64,000 nucleotides of DNA from Elymus sibiricus (Eukaryota > Streptophyta > Magnoliopsida > Poales > Poaceae): contig CM077666.1 of the NCBI GenBank assembly GCA_039707655.1, positions 299,858,166 to 299,922,165 of the forward strand. The letters run 5' to 3'. Positions 31,415-44,139 of the stretch are shown one piece after another. A program made the position numbers and the translations under genes. Positions within the stretch are counted from its first letter, which is position 1; each line of letters begins with the position of its first letter. The notes beneath the pieces are model-generated. The model was not told where the DNA came from. It did no database searches and saw nothing but the letters and a program-made list of their open reading frames with translations.

Positions 31415-34400
31415 CTAACTCACTTTAGCTTGCAAGACTTTCTGGCTTTTGCTGAAATACTGATTAGGATGATTGATCCCAGTATCACATGAGACACCGT
31501 GAGTTGCCTCAAAAGTCATTGTGCAAGCTAGCTGCATTGTCGCATGCATCAGATGATTTGGTTAGTCAAGTAATAGAACACTGCTAATAAAACTGAGGAC
31601 TGGGGTAAAGTACCTACCTGGTAATGCCTGTTCTTCACTTTATCCAGTATCCCTTCCAAAGCATTTCCACTAACACCCATATTGTTGAGAGCTGCTCTCA
31701 AGTTCTCTTCACTACGAATACAACACAAAAAAAAAGGGGTAAAACGCATGAAACAAATATTAGGAGCGATCCAGTAAATTTCCTGGAATTTTTTGGATTC
31801 AACATGTTATCATTCAGGTCATTCCAAAACCTTTAACATGCAGAATACAAGGCCCCATATTCTCATACTTTAGAGACACTGTTATGCAACTAACGCTGGT
31901 AGAAAGTTCAGGGTAACCACAAAAAATATAAGCTTTTAGCTATTCTGATAACTATTATTTAAAAAGGACACTATGAATGAGAATAATACCCAAAATGTCG
32001 ATAAGGACAACCATGGTGATCACCAACACCAGGTGTAGCAGAGATGATCTTTTGACATGAATATGGAGTGTAATCCTGCAGCAGCCATTTAACAGAGTTA
32101 GCAATTTTCCACCAGAAAAGGCAAGAGGTACTAATAATAGGTTGTGTACATATAACAAGGGGCTTACAGTTCGTTTTCCTTCTTTTCCATATTTGTGTCT
32201 GATACTATATGCATATTCCTTGTCAAATCGCTCAGAGCCAACCTTATCCATAAGAGACTCAGCATCAGTGAAGCAATAGATACTATAGCTGATTAACTTA
32301 CAGCACTACAGGTAAGAGTGCAGTAGGTAGTCATACAAAAAATATTGCTTAACACAACTTCAACATCATAAAAACACTGATAGAGGTTTGCATATGGTTT
32401 CTCAACAATAAAAGTTTTCTTGGACACTTCCACAAAAATAAAGTTGTAGATTCATATATTCACCAGGAAAAGTTAGGTACCTTCTGAGAGAATTCCGATC
32501 TCCAAAATGTGAGAGCATCCTCCAGCTTTAGCCCAGCACCCTAAATAATAAAGTTTCAGAAGTACATTAACACGCATAAATAAAATAAATTATTGGCGCT
32601 TATAAAACTAATATTCAACTTTAACTCATCGTATTACCTTGAGGAAAAGACCAAACTGCATTCTACCCCCGTTTTTGAGATGATGGTTTTCTCTCAACTG
32701 CCAAAAAGCAAACACTAAATAACCTGATCAAAAGGTAAGCCATGTACATAACTTTTAAGGTGCCTGACCTTCTCTAGCATATGGCGCATACAAAGAGGGA
32801 AAGAAGTTCTAGCCAATTGATCAATATCCTTCGGCGAAATCTCAGTAGTATCATTTGGCTGTATAAAATATTGATTATAAACCAAAAGGTTCAGTAATTT
32901 AGTGAAAATCAGCATCAAAAATAATGTGTTGAAAAGTACAGGTGTAACAGTATACCTGAGAGTAATCAGGTCCAAAATATGCATTGCTTAACGCCTCAAC
33001 AATCTGTTCAAGAAATATACATCATACATGCTACTAGAAGATAAGTCTGAGAAAAAAAACTGGGAATTGTGCACTTATACTTACAGGAGTCAACCTGTCC
33101 TTTTCTTGTTCCTTAATGGTCGCAGTCCATTTCCTGTGCTTGAATTGTTTCACATATTAGAGATTGTCTTTACTCATATACAGCCATACAGGTGCTAAGT
33201 TCAAAAACGAATGCCAAGATGGAAGGGAAATTCAAAGTAATGAAACGGTGCAATCATGCAAACAACTACAAACTCAAGCCTTTTATTTGTCTAAACATGA
33301 ATGGAGACTGATTGATGAGACAAAAAATACTATTGTTATGTATCCATAAGGTACACGGGAGATACAATATTGTTACAAATATACGATCAGGTAGCATATA
33401 TCATCTAAGACCACAAGAAATATTTCCTACAAAATAAGTAAGTACAACTTTGAAAAATAAAAGGTTACCATTTACCTATTTGTTAAAACAAGTGCCTTTG
33501 AGATATTGCAGCGGAATTGGGTAACCACAAGTGAAACCACCTGGCATATTTATGCAAATATGTTTAGCATGGGCATTAGCCAAATAAGAAGTTTGCATTC
33601 TCATGTTCACTTCAAACCTGACTCATCGCAACATAAGCATAGCCCTTTGAAAGGAATACTCGGCGGCTGGCAACAAGATCTGGAACTTCTTCAAAAGGTA
33701 CCTTAATTGAGTTTAAGCATTATTTAGTTAGATTGCTCAATCACAGGAACAAAAACTTAAAACGAATATATGGGATTTCAAACTAAGATAGATTGTGCAC
33801 ATACCTTGAAGAACACAGATTCAACTGCAAAATGAAATACAAAAAGTTAGCTGGTAAGTTCAAGAACACAAATGCCAATAAGAAAACATCATTCTACATT
33901 TCTACTTGGACAGCATAAAGAGCAATTGACAAATGGTGACAAAGGTTGAAGTACTAAAAGTTTCACATCACAATGCTATGCATTGCAAATACATTTTCTT
34001 TTAAGATATCTCCAGAGTTCAATCCCAGTGGTCCAGCCACTGTATCAATACATAATTAGTCGTGATTCAGACCATACAAACAATGGGAAATAATCCAAAG
34101 CAGATTATTCTGTAATTCTTTCTAATGCCTTGGAACAGAAATCTGCACTAAATAAGTTAAAAGCAGTGACAAATCCAAATTAAATATGTGGGCACCTGTG
34201 CCACTTATTTTCAAGGTACAAATCAAAATAAACCAGCAAAGAGTGTTCCATACCGCTTGCAGATTGACCGATGGAACGTGCAACTTGGCTTAACTTATCT
34301 TTCACAGCCTACAGCATGAAACCAAGAAGTTACATTACTCTCAAGCATCAACATCCAAGTGCTCAACTATTTTATTAATGTCCATAATCTATACCTCGAA

Positions 34401-35640
34401 TTCCGAGTGTGGCAATGCTTTGTATGGAAGCTGAAACTCACTCATAAGAAACCTCTGAAAAGACAGTAGGACAGGCATGGTTAAAACATTTTTGTTCCTT
34501 TAGTTCAGTTACATGATAAATAGAGAAGAAGCCACCTGTGATTCAGGACTCTCGAGACGAAAGCGATACCGAAACAGTGTATTTTCCATGGAGAGAAACC
34601 ACTTGCGCAATTCCTCCCTAGAAGGTGGGTAAACAAACAGTGTTCCAATAAGTTGGTCAAAACAGCAGAAACAAACCACCAACCTGATGAATACAAAATG
34701 TAACTGCAAGAATGTTATGCATACGTTCTGCAGTATACAAGACGGAGCACAAAGTGAGATATTATGTCCTTGTTCAAAGTCTCTGCTGGATCCTGGTGCC
34801 TCATATGTGCCTTCCACAACTCGCTTACCTAAATGTCAAGGAGAAGCATACATTTCAGTTCGATTGAAACATTTAATCACCATTCATAACAAGGCTTCAG
34901 ATATCAATACTTAACTTGCTTACCTAGATATCAAGGAGAAGCATATGCTAAATCCATAACTAGACTTACAAAAATTTACCTTAATATGTACTCGATCTAA
35001 GAAGAGAACAACACTTGCAACTTGAATTTAAAACACATTAAATTTTAGCAAGAAATTGTCAAATAATAAAATGGAAATATCTGAAAGGAACATCATGTGC
35101 ACATCTAAAAGAGCCTGAGTTCAACTTAGAAATTTTCCATGCGTCTAACTAAATCCAACTCAGATCGAGGTCTACACACAGCGAGATTTACTGATACTTT
35201 CACCTGCTTGTACCGAAAATCTGTGCTAAAACTCCCAAAAATGTAGATTTCTCGCAGAAGGCGCCGAGATAGAACAAGGAGCAACAGAGGATGGCTCACC
35301 AGTTTCTCCATCTCCTCCGGCCTCTTCCCCCGCGATAGCCCATCCGAGATCCCCTTCAGGACTAACCAGCACAGCACAGAAAATTCGCATGAAGCGCTAA
35401 CTGTTAATAATAACCAGATCTAAAGAGGTGCGCGGGAGAGCGAACCAAAAATTGCCCCACGAAACGAAGGCCGGTCAACGCACCTCGGAGGCGGTCGATG
35501 GCGAAGAGCTCGAACTCCTCCAGTCGCACCTCCAGCTGCGGCGCCACCCGGTACGTTGGCAGGCCCCCCGCGCCGCTGCCTCCGCCGCTGGCGGCTGCGG
35601 CTGCTGCCGCGAGCTGCCGTTGGGATCGCACGATTTCCAT
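31415..35640 (-). CDS. PRIM2: DNA primase large subunit
   Basis: The protein partners primase small subunit and DNA polymerase alpha to make RNA-DNA primers in the nucleus. Eighteen exons on the minus strand, all with GT-AG introns and a continuous frame of 455 codons: 35484-35640, 35300-35361, 34725-34828, 34536-34617, 34395-34454, 34254-34308, 33805-33824, 33618-33701, 33476-33540, 33085-33133, 32956-33003, 32769-32858, 32638-32697, 32481-32540, 32168-32242, 31990-32075, 31618-31711, 31415-31531. The start MEIVRSQRQLAAAA precedes the conserved LEVRLEEFELFAIDRLR. The 4Fe-4S domain ligands are visible: Cys about 285 (SFPLCMRHM), 364 (YSCQKI), 380 (HHGCPYR) and 432 (VSCDTGINHPNQ). RENHHLKNGGRMQFGLFLKG and YSIRHKYGKEGKRT are family hallmarks. 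Length fits plant orthologues. The last exon is uncertain (see 31252-31325). No breaks were seen. Confidence 0.95.
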
Positions 35641-35682
35641 GGCTGTGGGTGTTTGGTTCCAAGCGCGGCGGAATGAGCCTCC

Positions 35683-35704
35683 CTCTCTCTCTCTCTCTCT
35701 CTCA
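35683..35704. repeat. (CT)n microsatellite in primase leader
   Basis: About 11 CT units, (GA)n on the gene strand, 43-64 bp upstream of the primase ATG, so in its 5' UTR or core promoter. Confidence 0.85.
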
Positions 35705-35751
35705 AGTGCGGCGGGGGGTAGGGGAAGGGGATTGGGGATTTTTCTTCCGAG

Positions 35752-35763
35752 TTTGGCGGGAAA
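35752..35763 (-). promoter_or_regulatory. E2F-type site, primase promoter
   Basis: TTTGGCGGGAAA on the plus strand (TTTCCCGCCAAA on the gene strand) is a full E2F/DP consensus about 112-123 bp upstream of the ATG. E2F control of replication genes at G1/S is established in plants; its use here is inferred. Confidence 0.75.
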
Positions 35764-35772
35764 TGGGTGTGC

Positions 35773-35783
35773 TTTTCCCGCGG
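35773..35783 (-). promoter_or_regulatory. Second E2F-type site
   Basis: TTTTCCCGCGG contains the TTTSSCGC-type core, 9 bp from the first site and in the opposite orientation. Confidence 0.6.
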
Positions 35784-36149
35784 CTGGACGGTCAGCTGCT
35801 TCGTATGGGCTAGGCCTTCATTTTCAACTCCGTATACATCTAGGCAAACGGATTTATTCGGCGCCCGTAGCGCCCTTTACTTTTTTCTTAACAAAGACAT
35901 CATTAGATCTGATTAATATCAAGGAAAACAATGACCCAATGAATAGACAACTGGGCGTAGAATGATCAGTAAAGAATAAAATTATATTAAAAAGCATACT
36001 ATTCTTCCTCCTCTGATTATACGCCACCCCTCGGAGCTTGAAAATTGCAGTGAACCAACACACAGAAAAGTAGTGTCGTTTACTTCGTACCTGGGCGCTC
36101 AAGTCCCTTCGCTATGTTTTTAAGTAGACCGGCCCATACTAGCATCTTT
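35784..36149. other. Upstream region of primase gene
   Basis: No other gene found. Beyond about 35830 the sequence becomes AT-rich and TE-like; the promoter proper is probably confined to the ~200 bp next to the ATG. Confidence 0.4.
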
Positions 36150-37429
36150 CGCTGCACCGGTTTTGGGAACCCTAGAACGTTCACACCGGGTTTTTTGGGC
36201 AGTTTAATTTTTTGTTTGTTCGGGACTGAGTTTTTCTCTGCTTTTTATTTTCGTTTCATATTTTATTTTCAAATTCACGAATTTTCCCAAATTTATGAAA
36301 TACATGAATTATTATTTTTGGATCCAAGAATTTTTTCAATTCCATGAACATTTTCAAATCAAATTTTTTGAATCCGTGGACTATACAAATTCATAAAAAC
36401 ATTCAAATTAGTGAACTTGTTTCAAATTAGCGAACTTTTTCCAAATTCGTAAAAAAAATGAATCCTCGAAATATTCTCAAAATTTGTGATATTTTTATTT
36501 GTGAACTTAAAAAAAACAAGTTCATGAACTTTTTGAAAAGTCAATAGTTACTGGTCAAATGGTCTCATGGGCCGCGTTCCGTCTAGCGCATGTGAGCGCC
36601 AGCAATCTTAACGGGCGTTGTAAGCTCTGCATAGGAGGTCTGGCGACAGGGAGCTCCTATTGGACGTGCACGCCGACGCATAGGCAGACCGCGATTGGGC
36701 TGGCCCACTTGAAGGCACCAAGCTAACTTTGTTTATTCCACGAAAAATAAACCAAAAAAGCGACGCGCTGTTTACAGGATTCAAAAACTGATGTACAGCT
36801 CGTCGACGAGTGATGCTAGCCACTAGAAAGAATGACTGCAAGTGAAAAATGTAGCGCAATATTTTTAAGAATTCACTCGAGCAGGATATTTAACGCAGCC
36901 TAAGTATTTACTGTACTGTATAGTTTTTTGAATTATGTGAAACAAATTTTCAAAAATATGGAAAAAGATTTGAAACAATGTGGACAAAATTTGAAGTGTC
37001 TGTGCATTTTTTCAAAAAAGGGGGAAAACGAAAATGCAAATGTTGAAATTATTTGAATTTTTTTTTGAAAAATGCAAATATTTTTTTTTAAAGCGAACAT
37101 TTTTTTAAATTCCCCGATTATTTTTTGAATCTGCGATCAAATTTTGAAAGTTTTTTTCGAAATTGTATTTTTGCAAAAATGAGAAAATAAAAATTCAAAT
37201 TCCGGAATTTTGTTTTTAAAAAGGGAACAAAATTTTAAAACACAAGAATTTTTTCGAAATTACAAATAATTTTTAAAAAAAATCGAGCATTTTTTAAATT
37301 CCCCAAACATTTTTTGCATTTGCGAACAAATTTTAAATTTCTGAACAAATTTTGGAAATGAGAACAATTTTTGAAATTACCGAACATTTTTTGAATTTGT
37401 GATTTTTTGAAATTACCAAACATTTAATT

Positions 37430-37915
37430 CATGGATCATGGCAATTTTTAGTAATCCATCATGGCAAATCTAGTTTATATATCATGGCAATTTTGTATTA
37501 TAAACCATGGCAATTTTAGTATTTTTTTACCATGGCAATTCTAGTTTTTTTACAATGGAAATTATTTTTTGTATGAACCATGGCAAATTTTAGTGCATGT
37601 ATCATGGCAAATTTAAGTAATTCATCATGGCAATTTTAGTTTATGTTTTATATGGCAAATTTGAGTCATTGACAATGCATTTTTAAAATAATTGACGACA
37701 AATTTCTTTTTAATTATGAACTATGTCAAAATTATTTCATGGATCATGGTAAATTTTAGTAATTCACGATGGCAAGTTTAGTTTCTTAATTCACCGTTTT
37801 ATAACATGTCAAAATTTACATTAAACGTAGAAGAAAAAGTAGCTGAAACATATCATGACAACTTCAGTGTAAATACCATGGCAATTTATGTGCAATAGAC
37901 ATGGCAACTTTTAAC
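37430..37915 (+). repeat. Degenerate CATGGCAAATTTAGT repeat block
   Basis: More than ten diverged copies of a 25-35 base unit with core ATCATGGCAATTTTAGT, irregularly spaced, in one orientation. Confidence 0.75.
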
Positions 37916-38279
37916 AAACAAAAAAAAGTCGTCGAAACATATCGATGTGAGATCTAGTTTCGAAGATCACATCACGACGGATTTAATGGTGAAAACGGTT
38001 TTTCAATCGGATTTTTCATTTAAGAGATGAAACATTTTAAAAACTGAAAACCAGAAAGATTCCTGCTGACATCATCAGTTCGTCACTTGTGCATGCTTGC
38101 GGTGACGTGGCGCAATACGTGGTTATAGGGCGTGTGGTCGGGTGTTACTCCCACCACACGTGTGGTGGTTATCAGCGTCGAAAAGAAGAAGAAAAAAAGC
38201 AAATATGGTATAGATATGTCGTACACGTTGCTTTGGTGATGAAAGAGATGATGTCCGTGTAGGTTTTTATTTTTAAGAA

Positions 38280-38560
38280 AAGTGCCTCTGTAGTACTATG
38301 GCTGGATCGTACGAATCCTTAAGGGCCGCCAGAGGACCTCCCCTTTTTTCTTTCCTTTGTCATCGCAGAAAAGCAAATCTATTTAGGTACGGTACAGGTG
38401 ACCGATTCGTATATACAACTATACATGCATGTTAATTAATTCTTGTACGTGGCCGGTTCTAGAGTACATATTAATCTAGGATGCGTAGATATGTTGGTAT
38501 ACAGACGAATCTAGGCCATTCAGATATCATAACTCTAAAACAATAAATCTTCACCGTTCG
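38280..38560. other. Distinct segment inside the AT-rich element
   Basis: About 280 bp of ordinary composition between the CATGGCAA block and the right arm. No gene and no recognised repeat. Confidence 0.3.
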
Positions 38561-39059
38561 TTTTCTATCATTTTAATTATATAACAGAAGATTTCCGATC
38601 AAAATTTGAAAACAGGAACATTTTTTGAAAATTCTGAACAAATTTTGGTATATAAGAATATTTTTGAAAGTTTTGACCATTTTTTGAAAAAAAAAGAAAT
38701 AGGAGAGAAAGGAGAAACAGAAAAGAAGCAGAAAAAATGAAAAAAATGAAAAATAAAAATAAAACAGAAAAGAAACAACACAGGAAAAAACCCGGTTCAC
38801 GGAAGGTTCCCAAAACCGGTTGGGCGCACTGTGTAAAGGTGGAACTGGGTCGGCCCATCTCTCATCGCTAGCATCCTTTAATTTTAATAAAGCTAGCCAT
38901 GATGACCTTTCCCTCAAAAAGCATCCTTGCCCTATGCGAATGCCCGACAATTCGCCGCAGCGAGCGGCGAATAGGATTTTCCCTGGTGACAAACTAAAGC
39001 TGCAATGCACATGCGAGCGAGCAAATCAACTAAGATGGGACTGCCCATTTTAGCAGCAA

Positions 39060-39735
39060 GAGGTGCGTTCTACAGAATCCGTTTTGGGGAATCTTCTAGA
39101 AGGTTCTTGAATTGGTTTTCTACTATTTTTAGTTTTTCTTTTCTTTTTTCTTTTTATCTTTCTTTTTTGTTTTCATATTTTCTTTTACTTTTTAAAGTTT
39201 ATTTTTCTTTTCTATTTTTTGGGGAAATTCAAGCATTTATTTGAAATTTCAAATATATTCACACTTTAAAAAATGTTCAGACATTTAAAAAAAACGTGTT
39301 TTCAAATTTTTGTTCCAGATTTCAAAAAAATGTCTCTGCTTTCAAAAAACATAAATTCATAAAATATTTGCATTTCTAGAAAATGTTTGCGCTTTTCAAA
39401 AGTTCTTCGGAATTTTGAAAAATGTTCCTATTTCCAAATTTTGTTCGCAATTCAAAAAATGTTCGCATTTTTAAAAAAAAATGTATATTTGAAAAATGTA
39501 AGCGTTTTCAACAATTGTTCAGAATTTCAAAGAGTGCTCATGTTTCCAAATTTTTACACGAATTCAAAAAATGTTCGCCCTTTCGAAAAATATTCAGCAA
39601 TTTCAAAAAATGTTCAAGTTTTTGCAAAACCTGTTTGAAATAAAAACGAAGACCAATGAATCAATTCGCCAACTAGCCTTTACAGTCAGCGGGGTCGCTA
39701 GAGTAGTCGGGGCGCTAGAGTGCAAAAACCCATGT
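39060..39735. mobile_element. Second AT-rich repeat element
   Basis: Begins with GTTCTACAGAATCCGTTTTGG and CTTCTAGAAGGTTC, then many diverged TTTCAAAAAATGTTCG units, ending near GGGGCGCTAGAGTGC. It resembles 36150-38830 in style. Its ends are approximate and no TSD was found. Confidence 0.45.
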
Positions 39736-39988
39736 TAAAGTGGGGGGGGGTCGTTGTAGTGTCGCGTGTGACACCTCTTAACGGGCAGGCCTAGTCAGAC
39801 ACCTCTTAAGGGACCGAGATGTCTGGGAATCAATAGCTTGGGATCCTGAAGTAGGGTTCGATCCTTTTCGATCGGGCCTTCTCATAGATGGCTAAAGATT
39901 AAAAAGAATGTAGAAATAAAAACGTAGTTGCTTGTCTTCAACCGCCCCTTTTTTTCTAACCCTAGCTGCCACCAAGTCTTCTCCACGT
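39736..39988. other. Intergenic remnant
   Basis: No gene. ACACCTCTTAA occurs twice (39770, 39800). A G-run near 39741 precedes it. Confidence 0.3.
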
Positions 39989-41700
39989 TGATACGTCTCA
40001 AACTTATTTATAATTCTTCATTGTTTAATGCTATTATAATATCACTTTTAAATAGTTTTTATAGCATTTTATATTATTTTCTGTACTAACCTATTAATTT
40101 AGTGACCAAAGCCAGTTGTTTTCTGCATATTTTATGTTTTCCAGGCATAGTTTCACATAGTGGAGATAGCGTCCGCTATTGTGTACGCAATAGCGCAGCC
40201 TATTACGTCCGCTATTGCTCAAATTAAATGTCATTATTTTTGTTAATGATGTATAAATATACACAATAATCTAGTATTTTTACAAATCCGCTATGTGGAC
40301 ATAGCGCTCGCAATATCGCCCTGCATTCTGCTACGCGGACCCAATCCGCTACCAGCCCGCTATCCGCTATTTAAAACCATGTTACAGGAAATCAATATCC
40401 ACGGGGTCGAAACATTACGGGGATTTAATACGTTTTTTTTCATCAAGAAGAGTCTAGAAAGTACCGGAGCCAGCCAGGGGCTGACCCGCGCCCCATGGCC
40501 GCATGGGCCCCATGTGCGCCGCCTTAGCTCCAGTCTTCCGCCTATAAATCCCATATTTCGTGAAACCCTCGGCAATTTCCTTCGATTTTTTCTGTCGCCG
40601 CAAATTCCCTTTCCGAGGAGATCCAATCTGGAGGCCTGTTTCGGCACCCTCCCGAAGGAGGAATCCATCACCGGAGGCTTCTTCATCAATCTTTATACCT
40701 CCATGACCATGTGTGAGTAGTTCCTTTGAGACCTTTGGGTCCGTACCAGTAGCTACATGACATCTTCTCTCTTGTGATTCAATACAAAATTCCCGTGAGC
40801 TACCTCACATGATCGGGATCCATATGATGTAATCGATGGTGTGTTTCTTGTGATATGATGAATTGCTACTTCATGATTAGATTGTTCATTGAAATCAATT
40901 GAATCTTTTGAAGAAGAAAAATGTTGCAATTGAATAGCTGTGTATGCTCTCTGATCTATTTGTATTCTTTGCCCAAGTTTGATGGGTAATTCTTGAGTTG
41001 TGCATTGTAGAGGGTTCATATCTTGTGGTGATCTATATGTCAGTGATAGAAAATGGACAAGACATGTATTGCATTGTTGCCACTAAGGATAAAAAGATGA
41101 TTTTGTTATCACACTTGGATGATAGTTTTACTGTCTATATTATGTCATTGTGCTTATTGCAATGCTCTAATTCTCATGAACTTGATACTTCGAGAAGCAT
41201 ACTAGATAGCGGTCTTGGGGTGGAGTGTTAGTTGTAGATGCAGTTGGATAACAGTCTACATATCACGGACGTAATGCCTATATGAGATTATACCATGAAT
41301 GGTCATAGTCATAAATATAAATATTGTAATCTAATAGCTGTCCAATTGTAATTTGTTCACCACACCACACTTGTATGCTTGGAGAGATGCCACTACTGAA
41401 CCTGTGGCCCCAGGGTCTACTTTGCTTTACTGAAAACCTCATTAAAATTACCTTGTTGTACCATTTCTTTTATTTTAGCTTTCTATCAATTCTTACCATG
41501 CCGTGCAATTTAATCTTGTAACTAGCAAGACAAGAAGCTTGACAACCTTCTTGACATGTTGGGGAGAAGTTTGTCTTGTGTTTTGTGTGCAGGTACCAGT
41601 GACTTTGTTTGTTGGAAGAACTCCTTCTGGTTCAATAAACTTTGGTTCTCTACTGAGGGAAATACTAATTACTAGGTTACTTCACCCTTATACTTGGGGG
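39989..41700 (+). repeat. Gypsy LTR (interrupted by a MITE)
   Basis: Starts TGATACGTCTCAAAC and runs to about TTATACTTGGGGGTTA near 41700, with LTR landmarks such as CCAGTAGCTACATGA and TTCACCCTTATACTTGG. A ~235-bp MITE interrupts it at about 40146-40382. No matching target duplication or internal region was found, so it is a fragment or old solo LTR. Confidence 0.65.
40146..40382. mobile_element. MITE inside LTR
   Basis: An insertion between CCAG and GAAATCAATATCC of the host LTR. It is rich in TAGCG and CCGCTAT motifs and ends CCGCTATTTAAAACCATG. The ends and target duplication are not resolved; a hAT-like origin is possible. Confidence 0.5.
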
Positions 41701-42514
41701 TTACCCAACCATTCTTGCGAGAGAGCAAGCACACGCTGCCACAAAGGATCATTGTCGTGAATCTAACCAAAACCAATGGCGCATTGTCATCCATTACATC
41801 CTTAGGGAAAGTTAATTATGGTATTAAGCAAAGGCGGTGTGAAAGTGGAAATATTGCAAGGGTGTTATGGCTTGAATTCAAGTGCACAAAAGTAATATTT
41901 TAAAACAAGAGAGTAATAAAATTAATGGAATCTGCAACATGGCTAAGGCATTCTCAGGGAATCCGGATTCACCACTAGTATGTATGCTACTTAATTATGC
42001 TAACACTTATAAGTGGGCAGAGCCAAGTATAGATATGTGCATTCATCCACAGCTCCGTATCACACACGCCACCACCATTCCTCCCCAATGCGGTGATGGC
42101 TACGATGATTAGGGGTCTCCCTATGGACGCGGCTAAGGTGGTCTCCCTTATTCCCCTATCAAAGGTCACGGAAGGAGGGAGACAACTTCTGTCACCGTAA
42201 TACGTCGTCATCCCACCTTTGCAAAGATAGTAACATCCTTCTCGCCCATACAGGGAGATGCTGGGTGGTCGACTTTACATAACATCGGGAAGAATAGTTA
42301 ACATAAACATAGAAAGAGGATCTTGTATCGTATCGGCATTCAAATCCTACACAAAACTAGAGTTCCTCCATATCCCTGGGAATTAGCGGGTTTGCTCAGT
42401 CATAGAGACAATGGACATATTCGAAATGTTTAGCAATAGTAGATGAATGATTAATGTAACACATGTATGAATCCACACTAGGGTTCGGTATTACAAAAAG
42501 ATGAATGGTGTTGA
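41701..42514. other. Unassigned repeat or intergenic DNA
   Basis: No coding sequence or clear element ends. It probably belongs to an old retroelement interior, because the sequence on both sides of the 42520 solo LTR joins as a D/E-rich reading. Confidence 0.3.
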
Positions 42515-42519
42515 TGATT

Positions 42520-43051
42520 CCTACTTGTTGTCTGCGTTGGTATTTCCCCGAAGAGGAGAGGATGATGCAGTACAGTAGAGATAAGTATTTCCCTCAGTTA
42601 AGAACCAAGGTTATCAATCCAGTAGGAGAACCAAGCAAAATTCCGTTAAGCGCACCTGCACACACAAGAGCAAACACTTGCACCCAACGCAAATAAGAGG
42701 GTTGTCAATCCACGTGGGCCCCACAAGGCATCAGGGCGCGCCCCCCCGGGGCCGCGCCCTGTTGCCTTGTGGAGGCTTCACGAACCTTCTAGCCTCCTCT
42801 CCAAGTCTCCAGGGTCTCTTTTGTCCAGAAAAAAATCTCCAAAAAGTTTCGTGGCATTTGGATTTCGTTTGGTACCGATTCTCTGAAAAGCCAAAAACAA
42901 GCAGAAAACAGCAACTGGCACTGGGCACTAGGTTAATAGGTTAGTCCCAAAAAATGATATATAATTGCATATAATTGCATATAAACATCCAAGATTGATA
43001 CTATAATAGCATGGAACAATAAAAAATTATAGATACGTTGGAGACGTATCA
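42520..43051 (-). mobile_element. Internally deleted solo LTR, 532 bp
   Basis: On the minus strand it starts TGATACGTCTCCAACG. Its far end has TC in place of the expected TG. The target duplication ATGAT is exact at 42515-42519 and 43052-43056. Compared with 16026-17593 and the palindrome arms, roughly 1 kb of the middle is missing at about 42710. Same LTR family as 1331/13456. Confidence 0.88.
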
Positions 43052-43056
43052 ATGAT

Positions 43057-44139
43057 GAGGACGTGGAGGAAGATGATGATGAAGATCATACTGAAGTCTC
43101 CTTGATTGAGGTGATGACATTGGAGTGCCCTTCTGTCGATCCCCCTTGGATCCCTTTTGGAGGTGAGGATTTCTGGTTATGTATCATTATTCTGGTCTTC
43201 TGTTCGTCCTCGGCGAGATCCGATCACGGGGTTGAAGTAGTCGACCAGGAGGGCGGCGCCATGCGTTAGGACTGCTAGTGCAAGCGGGTACGGTCGTACT
43301 ACAAGTTGTCTTCTCTCCTGGATAGCTCTGCGCGTCTGGTTTTCATCCCTCTTGATCAGCGCTTTGTATTGTATGGTAGGTTATTATCACATCATTCGAA
43401 GTGATTATTATCACCCATAAAATGGATGTTTTCCCATCGATGCCCCAAATATGCTTCTCCTTTGGGATCCTGGTGAAATTAGACAAAAAAGGCATGCGAA
43501 CACGGTAAAACTCTAAAAATCCTATAACTACGATGCAAAACAAAAGGTATAAAGTGATGAAAAAATGACTCATCAACTTTCCCAAGCTTAGGGTTTTGCT
43601 TGTCCGTGAGCAAAATCGCGGCTGATAGAACAAGGTACCTTCATGAAGCGTGAATCATCATGAATGAATGAGTTCATTGCATAGGAATGATAGTTGCAAA
43701 AGATAAATAATTACAATGAACGCGTGTACAAACTTACCAACGAGATAATTAGATAGGCTTCCACACCTTCAACGATCAATAGCTTAGCATAGGAAAAATA
43801 AATCATATGAAATATATTATCCGGGATTTGATCGGATAAGTTGCGACGGGGCACTCAGTGTTTTTAGAGTGTAGTACAGTCACTATGATTTTAATATTTG
43901 AGATGTTCTCTTTTATTTTCTTTCAAAGTTGCAAAAAGGCCTATTTGCGCATGTCACAATCGTTTATTGTTTTACTTGCGACATGAAAGCTAAGCATGCT
44001 TAACAATTACTATGGGACAAAACAAAAGCAGATAAATTAAGTGTTAACTTCAAAGTGAAGTAATGGGCAATTTAGTATTACATGGTTTGAGAATTTTACC
44101 TTACCCACAAGTAAAACATCTCAAGGTGCTTGATAGTCT
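43057..44139. other. Retroelement interior remnants
   Basis: 43057-43270 has a short acidic reading (EEDDDEDHTEVSLIEVM) like the tail of gypsy extra ORFs. On the minus strand, CCTAAGCTTGGGAAAGTTGATG (split as CCTAAGCTTGG and GAAAGTTGATG, near 43590) resembles a polypurine-tract region. Nothing intact. Confidence 0.4.

Larger units (their letters stand above)
36150..38830. mobile_element. AT-rich element with inverted ends
   Basis: The left end (CACCGGTTTTGGGAACC, then CACCGGGTTTTTT) is mirrored at 38788-38825 (AAAAACCCGGTTCACGG, GGTTCCCAAAACCGGTT). The interior is mostly A/T-rich reiterations of TTTTTGAAATT and TTTCAAATT types plus the CATGGCAA repeat block. No transposase was seen. It is probably a non-autonomous DNA transposon; the exact ends and superfamily are unresolved. 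Confidence 0.5.

Noticed and set aside
35498..35965. Plus-strand 155-codon frame at the primase start
   Set aside because: Antisense to primase exon 1 and its promoter, and it runs through the CT microsatellite.
37430..37915. Regular repeats considered as a CRISPR-like array
   Set aside because: Units are diverged and irregularly spaced, without unique spacers, in a plant nuclear genome.
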